Source: Candidatus Zixiibacteriota bacterium (lineage in GTDB: Bacteria > Zixibacteria > MSB-5A5 > GN15 > PGXB01). From it: a stretch of 12,424 nucleotides of DNA. The position numbers and the translations under genes were made by a program. Shown piece after piece: positions 1 through 9,000 of the stretch (position 1 is its first letter; each line of letters starts with the position of its first letter). The stretch spans positions 1 through 12,424 of the forward strand of contig DAOWOO010000012.1 of assembly GCA_030642025.1 (NCBI GenBank). The letters run 5' to 3'. The notes under the pieces were generated by a model. That model did not search any database. It was not told the origin of the DNA and saw only the letters and a program-made list of their open reading frames with translations.

Positions 1-1
1 G

Positions 2-3000
2 AGTCGTCAGGTCAACCCGGCCGACGTGCCCTATACTTTCGGCCCGGTGTATCAGACCGATCAGTTTTATCCGGGAAGCCTGGCCGAGATGCGCGAGCCT
101 TTTATTCTCCGGGATTATCGCGGGACGGTCGTCGAGGTGTACCCCTTCCAGTACAACCCCGACAAGCAAACCCTTCGCGTGTATACGTCGGTAACGGTTG
201 AAGTGGTGGCTGTCGGCAAGGGGAAAATCAATATCCTGGACCGCACCGAAAAGGTTTCTGTAAATATTCCGGAGTTTGACTTGATTTACCAGAGGCGGTT
301 TATCAATATTGATACATACTCGAAATATACCGCGGTTGAAGAAACCGGCGATATGCTGATTATCACTTACGACAGTTTCCATGATGAAATGATGCCGCTG
401 GTCAACTGGAAACGCCAGAAGGGTATCAAAACCAGCATAATCGACGTTTCCAGCATCGGCAACTCCGCCTCGCAGATTGAGAGCTTTATCCAGGACTGGT
501 ATGATTCCACCAACCTGGCCTGGGTTCTTCTGGTTGGTGATTACCAGGAGGTGGCCACGCCGATAACCAACAACAGCGGCGCCGGGGACCCTACCTATGC
601 CAAGGTTGCCGGTGGTGATGATTATCCCGATATTGTTATCGGGCGTTTTTCCGCAACCACCGAAGCTCATGTAATCACCCAGGTGGAAAGAGCCATTGAA
701 TATGAGCGCGACGCCTCTGTCGCCGATTGGTATCACAAGGGAACCGGTGTTGCCTCTGATGGAGGCCCCGGTCATTACGGTGAATATGACTACGAGCATA
801 TGGGCTATATCCGCGATGACCTGCTAAGCTACAATTATACCGAAGTCGATGAGATTTACGACCCCGGGGCGACATCGTCGCAAGTATCAACGGCCGTTAA
901 TGCCGGACGCAGTGTTATCAATTATGTCGGGCACGGCGGAACCACTTCCTGGACGACAACAGGTTTTAATAATACCAACGTCAACAGCCTGATAAATGAT
1001 AACACACTACCGTTTATTATCAGTGTTGCCTGTGTCAACGGTAATTTCAACGGTTATACCTGCTTCGGTGAAGCCTGGCTTCGCGCTACCCATAACGGCG
1101 AACCATCCGGCGCCATCGGCGCTTACATGTCGTCAATTAACCAGGACTGGAACCCGCCGATGTATGCCCAGGATGAAATCACCGATCTGCTGATTGTGGA
1201 GGCGAAAACAACCTATGGCGCGCTGTGCTATAATGGTTCCTGCTATATGATCGAGGTTGAAGGGTACAATGGTATCCGCATGTTCAATACCTGGCATATT
1301 TTCGGTGATCCTTCACTGGTGGTACGCACCGATAGTCCGACCCCGATGACTGTCAATCATGCCGGGGCGGTATTTTTTGTCGCCGAACAATATGAAGTCG
1401 AAGTGCCCGGTATTGAGGGGGCGCTTTGTGCCCTGTATTTTGATGGTGTTCTTTATGGTTCAGCTTATACCGGCGCCGACGGTATGGCAGTCATCCCGAT
1501 CAGCGACATGCTCCCTATCGGCGAAGAAGTTCTCCTGACCGTGACCTCATATAACAGGGAAACCTATGTCGGCACGGTTCAGACCACGTCGGATCTGGCT
1601 ATTATTCATAATAACCCGATGACTGACACCAAAGATATTGTCAACGACTACGAAGTAAACTGTACAATTTATACATCAGCCCCGCTGATTGCCGATTCAC
1701 TGTTGTTATGGTATCATGTTAATTCTGTCTGGGTCGCTGATACGCTCGAAGCCACCGGCGGCGAGGGTGAGTATCGCGGTATTATCCCGGTTCAGCTTCC
1801 CGGAACGGACATTGACTATTATTTCTATGCCGCCAATGAGGGCGCCTATATTGACTCCACCGAAATATTCTCGTTCAGGGTTATTGATTACGGCATTTTG
1901 CTTGACCCTGACTATGTATCATTAACGGCGCCGGTCGACGATACGGTGTGGTACAATATGACGGTAACCAACGATGGCGTTCTTGAGGATTCCTATAACC
2001 TGACGATTAGTAATAATCTCTGGCCGACGGCTATCTACGACGAAACCGGCGCCTATGAGATTTCGGCCAGTGATCTTCTGATAAAAGACGCGGCTTTCGA
2101 TTTCAAGGTACGAGTTATAGTACCGTCGAGCTGGGAAGATGAATATGATTCTGTGATTGTAACGGCGACATCGGCTGGCGACAACGCCTTCAGCGCTTCG
2201 TCGGGCTTGAAAACCGTTTCGGCCGGTCAGCCCTGGCCGATTCCGTTTACCGACCTGTTCCCGCTGACCAGTTTTGACATGACCAAATGGGAGTCGGTTT
2301 CAACCGCCGAAATTAATAGTGACGCCTATGCGGAACCGTCGCCTCCTTACAGTCTGAATCTCGATGGTTCTACCGGGGGTGGAGAGGATGTTGTCACCGA
2401 AAATATCAATCTGCGCGGCGAAACCAATGTTATCATTCGCTATTCATACCAGCGCACCGGCAGTGGTGATTCTCCCGAAGCCGGAGATGATCTTTCGGTT
2501 GAGTATATCGATTCTATGGGAGTCTGGCATCTCTTGAATCAACATCTCGGTTCCGGCGACGATATGACAGAGTTTGAGGAAGTGGTGCTTTTGTTGCCGC
2601 CCGACGCCCATCATTCCAGCTTCCGTCTCAGAATTTCCAACCTGGCTTCGTCAGGCCCGTATGATGACTGGTTTATTGACGATCTTTATATTGGTCATCC
2701 TCCGGATTATGAAATCGATGTTTCACCGACGATTCAGTCTCAGTACGGCCCGGCCGGTGATGCTGTCAATTATATGCTGACCATTTATAATTCCGGGCGG
2801 CTGGATGATACCTATGACCTGACCTCTTCCAGTCTCTGGGATGTTGAATTTTTCGATGAAGGCGGAATCACTCCGATTTCATCAACGGGGTCAGTCATAT
2901 CCGGCGATTCGGTAAAAGTAACCGTGGCTGTGACCATTCCGGGTGGTGCGGTCATGAATGAATCGGATGAAGCGACCATAACAGTTATCTCCCGGGGTGA

Positions 3001-4807
3001 TCCCGGAATAACGGCACAGTCTCTTTTAACTACCATTTCGGCCGGGTCTCCGGGCGGATTCCCATGGTCGGAACCGTTTCCCGGGGACACTCTTATTACT
3101 TTGCGCTGGATTCTGAATATTGGCGGCGAGGTTTCCGATGCCGGTATCGGCGAGCCGTCGGAGCCGTATTCACTCAGGCTGGATGGCGGCAATGATACCG
3201 TAATTACTCAGCCGATTGATTTGTCATCGGTGGGTGGCGCCGTGCTGATATATTATTGCCAACAGGGTGGCGGCGGTGAAGATCCTGATAACGGCGATGA
3301 TCTGATTGTCGAGTTTAAGGACAAATACGGCGAATGGATCACGGTTCAGACACATTTGGGAAGTGATCCGTCAATGTCGACCTTTGAACAGGTTATGTTC
3401 GGTCTCGGCGTCGAAGCTATGTATAGCGGCTTTCAGGTACGCTTTATCTCACTTGGCTCCGGAAGCGGTATGGATGACTGGTTTGTTGATGATATTTCAA
3501 TTGATTACGCCCCGGCTATTTCGGTGACACCGGAGTCGATGTACCACTGGGTGATGGTTGGCGATTCAGTTGCCGATGTGCTGTATATTGAGAATACCGG
3601 CCTGGGAACACTGCACTATGATATCAGTTATGTGCCGGTGCTGAACAAAGACAACCGTTTCTTCGAGCTTGAAAGCGCGGGGATGGTTGAGCCGGCCGCA
3701 AGGGAATATCCTGATGGCCATGAGAATTTTAATGGTATTAAAGGTACCGATGATCCCCGGGTCGGATTCCCGGTGGAGCGCGATGCCGGCGGTCCGGATA
3801 ATTTCGGGTATTACTGGATAGACTCCGATGATCCCGGCGGTCCGGTCTTCAACTGGCTGGATATTTCTTCAACCGGCCTGAACATCAACGACAGTCTTGA
3901 AGATGATAATTACTGCGGCCCAATGGCCTTGGGCTTCGATTTCACTTTCTACGGAGAAACATATTCCGAAATTTATATTGGCTCCAACGGTATTATCGCG
4001 TTCGATTCCACCGGTCTGTCGTCGCGCCGGAAAAAATCAATTCCCAACGATACCGTGCCCAATGGTTATATCGCGTGGCTCTGGGATGATCTCGATCCTG
4101 AAAATGCCAACAATACCGCCGATGTGGTCTATTTCGACACCACCGGCGGTCGATGCGTGATTATGTTTACCGATTATCCCGAGTATTCCGGGGCGGTCGG
4201 TGACGTGATTACCGCCGAGGTTATTCTGGATCGCGACGGCACTATAACCATCCAATATCTTAGCATTGCCACCGGGTTTGATATCGGTTCGTGCACCATA
4301 GGAATCGAAAGCCCGGCCGGTGATGATGGTCTCGAAGTGGCCTACCTGACCGAATATGCCCATGATAATCTGGCGGTTCAGTTTACCTGTCCGTATCAGT
4401 GGTTGTCTTTGAGCAAAAATTCGGGGGTGCTGGCGCCTGATAAGGCGGATACAATTGACTGCTGGCTCAAATCTGAAGGGATGGACAAGGGATTATTTAC
4501 GACAGACATTATTATTGCCTCCAATGATCCCGATCCGGCCGACAACCCCTGGATCCTGACTGTACAGCTTGACGTGCTGAATGAACCGCCGTTTACCTGT
4601 GGTGATGCCAGCGGCGATGGTGAAATCAATCTGGCTGATATCCTGTACTTGATTGCTCATGTTTACGGCGATCCGGCCGGACCGGCACCTGATCCATACG
4701 ATTCCGGCGATGTCAACTCCGACGGTGAGTTGAATCTGGCAGACATATTGTATTTAATAGCATATATCTACAACGATCCACCGGGTCCGGAACCTGATTG
4801 TCCATAA
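2..4807 (+). CDS. Secreted C25 (gingipain-like) cysteine protease with adhesin-like modules and C-terminal dockerin, 5' partial
   Basis: The reading frame is open to the left window edge, so the true start and signal peptide are missing; the GTG at 26 is probably internal. Residues below are counted from that GTG. Residues 1 to about 85 look like the end of a C25 propeptide. The C25 catalytic domain spans about 109-434: the catalytic His is His303 in NYVGHGG and the nucleophile is Cys336 in SVACVNG, both in gingipain-type context. Next come Ig/FN3-like domains (about 440-620), a duplicated Ig plus jelly-roll module (623-893 and 894-1163), a nidogen-like beta domain (about 1261-1453), a beta-sandwich (about 1455-1520) and a type I dockerin (1525-1593). 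By family this is an extracellular endopeptidase cleaving proteins after export. The dockerin suggests attachment to a cohesin-bearing partner or surface scaffold, which is inference. The gene is followed by a terminator and appears transcriptionally separate from the downstream genes. Cleavage specificity (Arg or Lys) cannot be read from the sequence. Confidence 0.92.
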   Translation, partial: SRQVNPADVPYTFGPVYQTDQFYPGSLAEMREPFILRDYRGTVVEVYPFQYNPDKQTLRVYTSVTVEVVAVGKGKINILDRTEKVSVNIPEFDLIYQRRFINIDTYSKYTAVEETGDMLIITYDSFHDEMMPLVNWKRQKGIKTSIIDVSSIGNSASQIESFIQDWYDSTNLAWVLLVGDYQEVATPITNNSGAGDPTYAKVAGGDDYPDIVIGRFSATTEAHVITQVERAIEYERDASVADWYHKGTGVASDGGPGHYGEYDYEHMGYIRDDLLSYNYTEVDEIYDPGATSSQVSTAVNAGRSVINYVGHGGTTSWTTTGFNNTNVNSLINDNTLPFIISVACVNGNFNGYTCFGEAWLRATHNGEPSGAIGAYMSSINQDWNPPMYAQDEITDLLIVEAKTTYGALCYNGSCYMIEVEGYNGIRMFNTWHIFGDPSLVVRTDSPTPMTVNHAGAVFFVAEQYEVEVPGIEGALCALYFDGVLYGSAYTGADGMAVIPISDMLPIGEEVLLTVTSYNRETYVGTVQTTSDLAIIHNNPMTDTKDIVNDYEVNCTIYTSAPLIADSLLLWYHVNSVWVADTLEATGGEGEYRGIIPVQLPGTDIDYYFYAANEGAYIDSTEIFSFRVIDYGILLDPDYVSLTAPVDDTVWYNMTVTNDGVLEDSYNLTISNNLWPTAIYDETGAYEISASDLLIKDAAFDFKVRVIVPSSWEDEYDSVIVTATSAGDNAFSASSGLKTVSAGQPWPIPFTDLFPLTSFDMTKWESVSTAEINSDAYAEPSPPYSLNLDGSTGGGEDVVTENINLRGETNVIIRYSYQRTGSGDSPEAGDDLSVEYIDSMGVWHLLNQHLGSGDDMTEFEEVVLLLPPDAHHSSFRLRISNLASSGPYDDWFIDDLYIGHPPDYEIDVSPTIQSQYGPAGDAVNYMLTIYNSGRLDDTYDLTSSSLWDVEFFDEGGITPISSTGSVISGDSVKVTVAVTIPGGAVMNESDEATITVISRGDPGITAQSLLTTISAGSPGGFPWSEPFPGDTLITLRWILNIGGEVSDAGIGEPSEPYSLRLDGGNDTVITQPIDLSSVGGAVLIYYCQQGGGGEDPDNGDDLIVEFKDKYGEWITVQTHLGSDPSMSTFEQVMFGLGVEAMYSGFQVRFISLGSGSGMDDWFVDDISIDYAPAISVTPESMYHWVMVGDSVADVLYIENTGLGTLHYDISYVPVLNKDNRFFELESAGMVEPAAREYPDGHENFNGIKGTDDPRVGFPVERDAGGPDNFGYYWIDSDDPGGPVFNWLDISSTGLNINDSLEDDNYCGPMALGFDFTFYGETYSEIYIGSNGIIAFDSTGLSSRRKKSIPNDTVPNGYIAWLWDDLDPENANNTADVVYFDTTGGRCVIMFTDYPEYSGAVGDVITAEVILDRDGTITIQYLSIATGFDIGSCTIGIESPAGDDGLEVAYLTEYAHDNLAVQFTCPYQWLSLSKNSGVLAPDKADTIDCWLKSEGMDKGLFTTDIIIASNDPDPADNPWILTVQLDVLNEPPFTCGDASGDGEINLADILYLIAHVYGDPAGPAPDPYDSGDVNSDGELNLADILYLIAYIYNDPPGPEPDCP
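1892..2704 (+). repeat. Protein-level tandem module, copy 1 (Ig-like plus jelly-roll adhesin domain)
   Basis: Residues 623-893 of the C25 protease consist of an Ig-like domain (contains EDSYNLTIS followed by LWPT) and then a jelly-roll domain starting near PWPIPF and ending in DDWFIDDLYIG. The same order and landmarks recur directly downstream. The two copies are diverged, so this is an old in-gene duplication and not a DNA-level repeat. Confidence 0.7.
2705..3514 (+). repeat. Protein-level tandem module, copy 2 (Ig-like plus jelly-roll adhesin domain)
   Basis: Residues 894-1163 repeat the layout of the preceding copy. The Ig-like part carries LDDTYDLTSSSLWDVEFFDE and the jelly-roll part runs from GFPWSEPF to MDDWFVDDISIDYAP. 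Shared landmarks are the YSLxLDG strand, the GDDLxVEF/Y strand, the HLGS turn with a following TFEQV/EFEEV strand, and the DDWFxDD strand. Such domains in C25 proteases are usually non-catalytic and adhesive. Confidence 0.7.
4598..4804 (+). other. Dockerin type I region with two calcium-binding half-repeats
   Basis: Two EF-hand-like loops are visible at the end of the C25 protease: GDASGDGEINLAD (Asp1527 to Asp1538) and GDVNSDGELNLAD (Asp1562 to Asp1573). Each is followed by a similar hydrophobic helix, ILYLIAHVY and ILYLIAYIY, and a Pro-rich turn. This fits the duplicated F-hand layout of dockerins, which bind cohesins in a calcium-dependent way. No cohesin is encoded in the window, so the partner is unknown. 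In FCB bacteria such tails are common on secreted proteins without a classical cellulosome. Confidence 0.85.
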
Positions 4808-4830
4808 ACGGATAACGAATAAATAATAAG

Positions 4831-4865
4831 ACGGGACGGCCTGATTGCTGTCCCGTTTCCTTTAC
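4831..4865 (+). terminator. Hairpin terminator after the C25 protease gene
   Basis: The arms ACGGGACGGC (4831-4840) and GCTGTCCCGT (4847-4856) form a 10-bp stem with one G-U pair and a 6-nt loop, followed by a T-rich tract (TTCCTTT). It lies 24 nt after the stop codon at 4807. The stem is strong, while the T-tract is broken by two C residues, so termination may be less than complete. Confidence 0.75.
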
Positions 4866-4899
4866 AGGTATAATTGCTCCAATGACGATTAATATTGAG

Positions 4900-4928
4900 T
4901 TGACAGAGATAAATTGAGACTGTTAATT
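4900..4928 (+). promoter_or_regulatory. Candidate sigma70-type promoter for the PAAR gene set
   Basis: A perfect -35 hexamer TTGACA (4900-4905) is followed after 17 nt by a weak -10 candidate TTAATT (4923-4928, 3 of 6 matches to consensus). A second candidate is a perfect TATAAT at 4869-4874 with only a poor -35 (TTGCTG, 4845-4850) that overlaps the terminator. The stretch 4866-4978 is AT-rich and otherwise featureless. If the host uses a Bacteroidetes-type promoter code, these matches would mean little. Confidence 0.4.
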
Positions 4929-4966
4929 GTTTTATATCGTAATATGTTGCAGGTCAATATCTAAAC

Positions 4967-4972
4967 AGGGGA
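4967..4972 (+). promoter_or_regulatory. Ribosome binding site for the PAAR gene
   Basis: AGGGGA sits 6 nt before the ATG at 4979 and supports that start codon. Confidence 0.7.
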
Positions 4973-4978
4973 TTTTCT

Positions 4979-6034
4979 ATGCCGGGACCCGCTGCCAGAC
5001 AGGGTGATATAACCGCTCATGGCGGTACAATAACCGTCGGATGCCCGACCGTCTTAATCGGCGGCATGGCGGCGGCTAGAGTCGGGGATATGCATGTTTG
5101 CCCGATGGTCTGTCCCGCACCCCCGGCCATACCGCATGTGGGAGGCCCTATAACCATGGGTGTCCAGACAGTTCTAATCGGCGGCACGCCGGCGGCGACA
5201 ATCGGAAGTATGTGTACCTGCACCGGTCCGCCCGATTCCGTAATAATGGGTTGTAATACCGTTCTTATCGGCACCGGCGGCGGCGGTGGAGGCGGCGCAG
5301 GAGGTGCCGGTTCGGCCAAGCAGGCCGCCAGCCAGGCTGAAGGGGGCGAGAGCCCCAAAAGTCATTATCTCGATGTCAAATTTGTAGATAAGGGCGGCAA
5401 ACCAATTACCGGTGTTGGTTATACCGTAGAGGGGCCGGATAGCAAAGTTGGAAAAGGGAATCTTGCCGGACAGATAAAAAAGGGAGGCGTGGAAGAGGGT
5501 GATTACAAAATTACCATCAAGGCCATAACCGAGGCCAAATGGTCGGCCGAATCGGCCAAAGTCGGGGATAAGGTCAAGCTGACAGCTAAAACGTCCGGTG
5601 TTGAATTGGGGGCAGAGGCGGTCTTTCAGATTTTTATCAAGGACCGCAATTTCGCCGACCGGGGGCTGACATCCCTGAAATCAAAGGTCGACGGCGATAA
5701 AATCGAAGTCGAATGGGAATTTCAGATCGACGAAAACCTGCTCGAAATACATGATGAAAAGGAAAAAGGCGGGGGCTATTCCAACCCCTCGTTTTACTTC
5801 GTGGTCTCCGCCGACGGACAGTCCCTGCGTTCCGGCCTGCTGAAATATAATGACGTGGTCGAAATTACATTGAAGGATAAAGATGGTAATCCGATCGGTG
5901 GTGCCAAATACAAAATGCGCCTGCCGAATGGTGAGATAAAAGAAGGCACTCTTGATTCAAATGGCCAGGCCAAGGTGGAGAATGTACCACCGGGAAGAGT
6001 CAGAGTATCGTATGAGCCAAAGAAAAACCAGTAA
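4979..6034 (+). CDS. PAAR-domain spike-tip protein with C-terminal beta-sandwich extensions
   Basis: Residues 1 to about 98 form a PAAR domain. A GxxTVLIGG-type unit occurs three times (about residues 21-29, 61-69 and 91-98), as expected for the three-sided metal-bound cone that caps a VgrG-like spike. Candidate metal ligands are His14, His39, Cys41, Cys45, His53, Cys79 and Cys81. A Gly-rich hinge (about 99-113) leads to a carboxypeptidase-regulatory-like domain (about 127-172). Next is a beta-sandwich beginning TEAKWSAESAKVGDKVKLTA (about 173-230), and last a second regulatory-like repeat with DKDGNPIGGAKYKMRLPNG and VPPGRVRVSYEP (about 298-349). By family it sits at the tip of a contractile injection system, where extensions carry or recruit cargo. 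No toxin catalytic motif is visible, so it is more likely an adaptor than a toxin. The gene follows a terminator and candidate promoter, and lies 23 nt before the metalloprotease gene. Confidence 0.9.
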   Translation: MPGPAARQGDITAHGGTITVGCPTVLIGGMAAARVGDMHVCPMVCPAPPAIPHVGGPITMGVQTVLIGGTPAATIGSMCTCTGPPDSVIMGCNTVLIGTGGGGGGGAGGAGSAKQAASQAEGGESPKSHYLDVKFVDKGGKPITGVGYTVEGPDSKVGKGNLAGQIKKGGVEEGDYKITIKAITEAKWSAESAKVGDKVKLTAKTSGVELGAEAVFQIFIKDRNFADRGLTSLKSKVDGDKIEVEWEFQIDENLLEIHDEKEKGGGYSNPSFYFVVSADGQSLRSGLLKYNDVVEITLKDKDGNPIGGAKYKMRLPNGEIKEGTLDSNGQAKVENVPPGRVRVSYEPKKNQ

Positions 6035-6057
6035 CCTTACTTGCTTAAGGATGAGCA

Positions 6058-9000
6058 ATGGGCTCAGGTGATTCCGCCTCTGAACCTCTGTCCGGTGTTC
6101 ATGATTCGCCGGCTGTAACAACCGGTGTGCCGACCGAACATACCCTCGAACCGATAGAAATCGAGGTTATCGAGATCGAGGGCGGGATGTTCTATGAAAC
6201 CAGCGCCGTGGCCATGCCGGTTCACTGTGAAGGCGAAATCGAACATAATCATCCCGATTCCGGAGGAGATGCCGCCGATGATAGCCCAGAAGATGCTGCT
6301 GAAGATGAAGCTGAAGATGATACCGACGATGAAGCAGAGGGCGGCGGAGATGATGATGATGAAACAACTTTCCTGACCCTGTATGAATCGCTGGCCCTTG
6401 TTTTTCGCCAGCTTCAGATTGACTCCCGTAAAAAAGTATTGATTGCCGGGCACAGCGAGCCGGCCGATCCGCCATCGCGCGGTTTCGAGCTGTCAGAGAA
6501 AAGAGCCAAAAGCATATTGTACCTGCTTACCGGCGAAGGTGCTCCCTGGATTGAATTGGTTACTCAGAATCACCTGATAATCGACTATCAGCAGATACTG
6601 AAATATTTCGACAACAGTCGGGGTTGGAATTGCAATCCGCGCAATATAGATAACGGCTGGACTGACCGAACCGCCCGGGCGGTCAGAAGGTTTTTCTCAC
6701 GTTATAATCGGCGGTTTGCCCGAAGACGCGGCCTGGATCAGCTTCCCGATGATTTATATGATACGGTCGCCAACGATCCCGATAAGCGCTGGCCGGAGGA
6801 GGCCTGGGCGGCAGTATTCAACCTGTACCAGGATGAACTCCGGCGGGTACTGGAAGTCACCCCGACCCAGATGGATACTATGCGCAGTACGCTTCTGGAA
6901 TTCATTGCCGAAACCACCAGGTATGTACGGTGCGGCGAGTCGTTTCCGATCAATAGTGAATTCTCTGAGAACTATCGCTCTGAAGATAACCATCGGGTTG
7001 AAATACTCTTTTTCGACCCCGATGAAATTCCAGAGATGAATTGCCCCGACAGCACCGGCGAAGCGCATACCGAAGAGGTCTGTCCGCTCTGGTGTTCAGG
7101 CAACTTCACGCTGTCTTTTGTAGATCCGGCCGATTTGGAAATTATCCCGTATCATCTGAAAATCACTTATTTCAACAGGATTAAGAACGAACTGTTGCCG
7201 GTTCCTGAGGGACTGGGGATTACAGCCCTGGCCAACCGGCGCAACGATCTCAATGTTCGTCTGGACTACCGTGACGGTGTCTATATTGTCAAAGTTCCGG
7301 AGGGCCGAAGACGGCATATTGATTTCGTTTTCGAGACGACCAATCGCTGGATTTACACCGAAAACGCCGATACCGATCCGCAAATTGTTGAGCGTACTCA
7401 AGTGCAAATAAACGCTCTCACTCCTTTGGAACGCCAGAAATACTACGATCTTCCGGGCAAATGGTCATCCCGGAATTACTGGACCCGGTACCAGAATGAA
7501 GGCAGCGAGCAGGGGAACAGGTTTCAGACCGTTATCAATAATCGCCTGCATCTGAAACCATACGGCAGTGAAGTGACTAAAATCGAGGAACCCCTGACCT
7601 TCTCACTCGATGATATTGTCATTGTCGGCGCCAACCGAAGTCAGAATATTCGTGATAAAAATCAGAACGGGGCCAATCGTAATCTCGGCGCCAATTCCCG
7701 CTATACGCTATTCCATATTGATTATGATACCATGGAAACGGTCGGTACTGAAAGCAAGAACCTGCGACGGATGAAAATATATAACCCGGATACAAATGAG
7801 CCGATCTTTACTGACGGGGCGCTGACGACAAATCTCATCCATGATGTGCCTGGTCATGCCCGGATGATCTCTTTCTGCAATGGCTTCTATGATATTTACG
7901 ACAAGCGTTCGTCCGATAGAGATAGGAGCTTCAACCGCCGCAGACATGTCCTCGGCGCGCGGCTGGCCCTTCTGGAGGATGAGTCTGTTCATGCCCAAAA
8001 AGCCATCACCGCTCAGACGGCTTCGGATGTCACCAATGTTTATGCACATCCCAGCACCGGTAATTTTGAGTTGCATTACTTTCACAATTGCGCCGAGCTT
8101 GACGACAAGATGTTGTCATATCTTCTAATTTACTGGTCAACCCGGTTCACCCAAACAGCGCTAAATGAGTCGGGTGTTACAACTGCCGCCGGTTCTGATG
8201 CCGATGTCACCAATCATCGGCAGCACGGTATGGTCAACGCCATGAACCGGCTTAATAAGGATTACCTGATTGAAAAGGATGTCGCCGCATCTGATTCGGA
8301 TATATATATCAGGCCGTTTCATTTCATGGAAGCCAAAAATGATACCCGCGGCGGACGGCACAAGGCGGCCACCAATATCATCGCCAATACAAATTCGGCC
8401 GGAGGCGATCCGGGCGCATGGATGTCATATACCAGCGCCCAACTGCGGGCCCGGGATTATCAGGGTGATCCTGCCTATTTCGGTCCCGCCGATCCGATAA
8501 ATTCAATACAGGATACCGACGGAGCAACATACGAAGTACAAACCAATTCACATGAGATGGGTCATGCCACCGGCAACTGGGATGAGTATTTGTACAGTCT
8601 GCAGACAACCGAACCGAATCCGTCGGGGTCGGGAAACATTACCTTTGTCTGGCAAAGGCTGCCGCGATACAATCAGCCTTTTACTGCCGAGGGCGGGCCG
8701 TATTCCTGCGATGAACTTTCACGGATGTACCATAACCGCACGCCCCGTCTGCGCAATTTCTGGAGGTTTGTCAACTGGCTTCATGATGCCGCCGGGACCG
8801 ATGGCAACCTGAACTCGTTTTTCGCCGATGCCCGGTTTAAAATCATATTCAACGGCAGCAATATCAGCCATATTCATAATTTCAAGCTTACAGATGCACA
8901 AAAAAATGTACAAACACCCGCCATCGAGGGACGTAACCATGCTCTCGCTACCGATATCGAGCATGATATGCTTATATATAAACTGGGTGATGACGAGCTT

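Noticed and set aside
26..28. GTG at 26 as the true start of the C25 protease
   Set aside because: The frame is open upstream to position 2 with propeptide-like sequence, and no signal peptide follows the GTG, so the gene is cut by the window edge.
4869..4874. Perfect TATAAT as main promoter -10 of the PAAR gene set
   Set aside because: Its possible -35 is poor (TTGCTG) and lies in the terminator stem; kept only as an alternative.
4979..5278. Circularly permuted PAAR domain as a novelty
   Set aside because: PAAR proteins beginning with a GDxTAHGG unit are common, so the order of units is not unusual.
5017..5365. Proline-rich - strand frames opposite the PAAR domain
   Set aside because: They are the complement of the Gly-rich PAAR coding region; the + strand product has clear family motifs.
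6064..6475. Long open frames on the - strand opposite the start of the metalloprotease gene
   Set aside because: They mirror the acidic GAT/GAA repeat region as hydrophobic or His-rich runs, have no good ribosome sites, and overlap a strongly supported gene.
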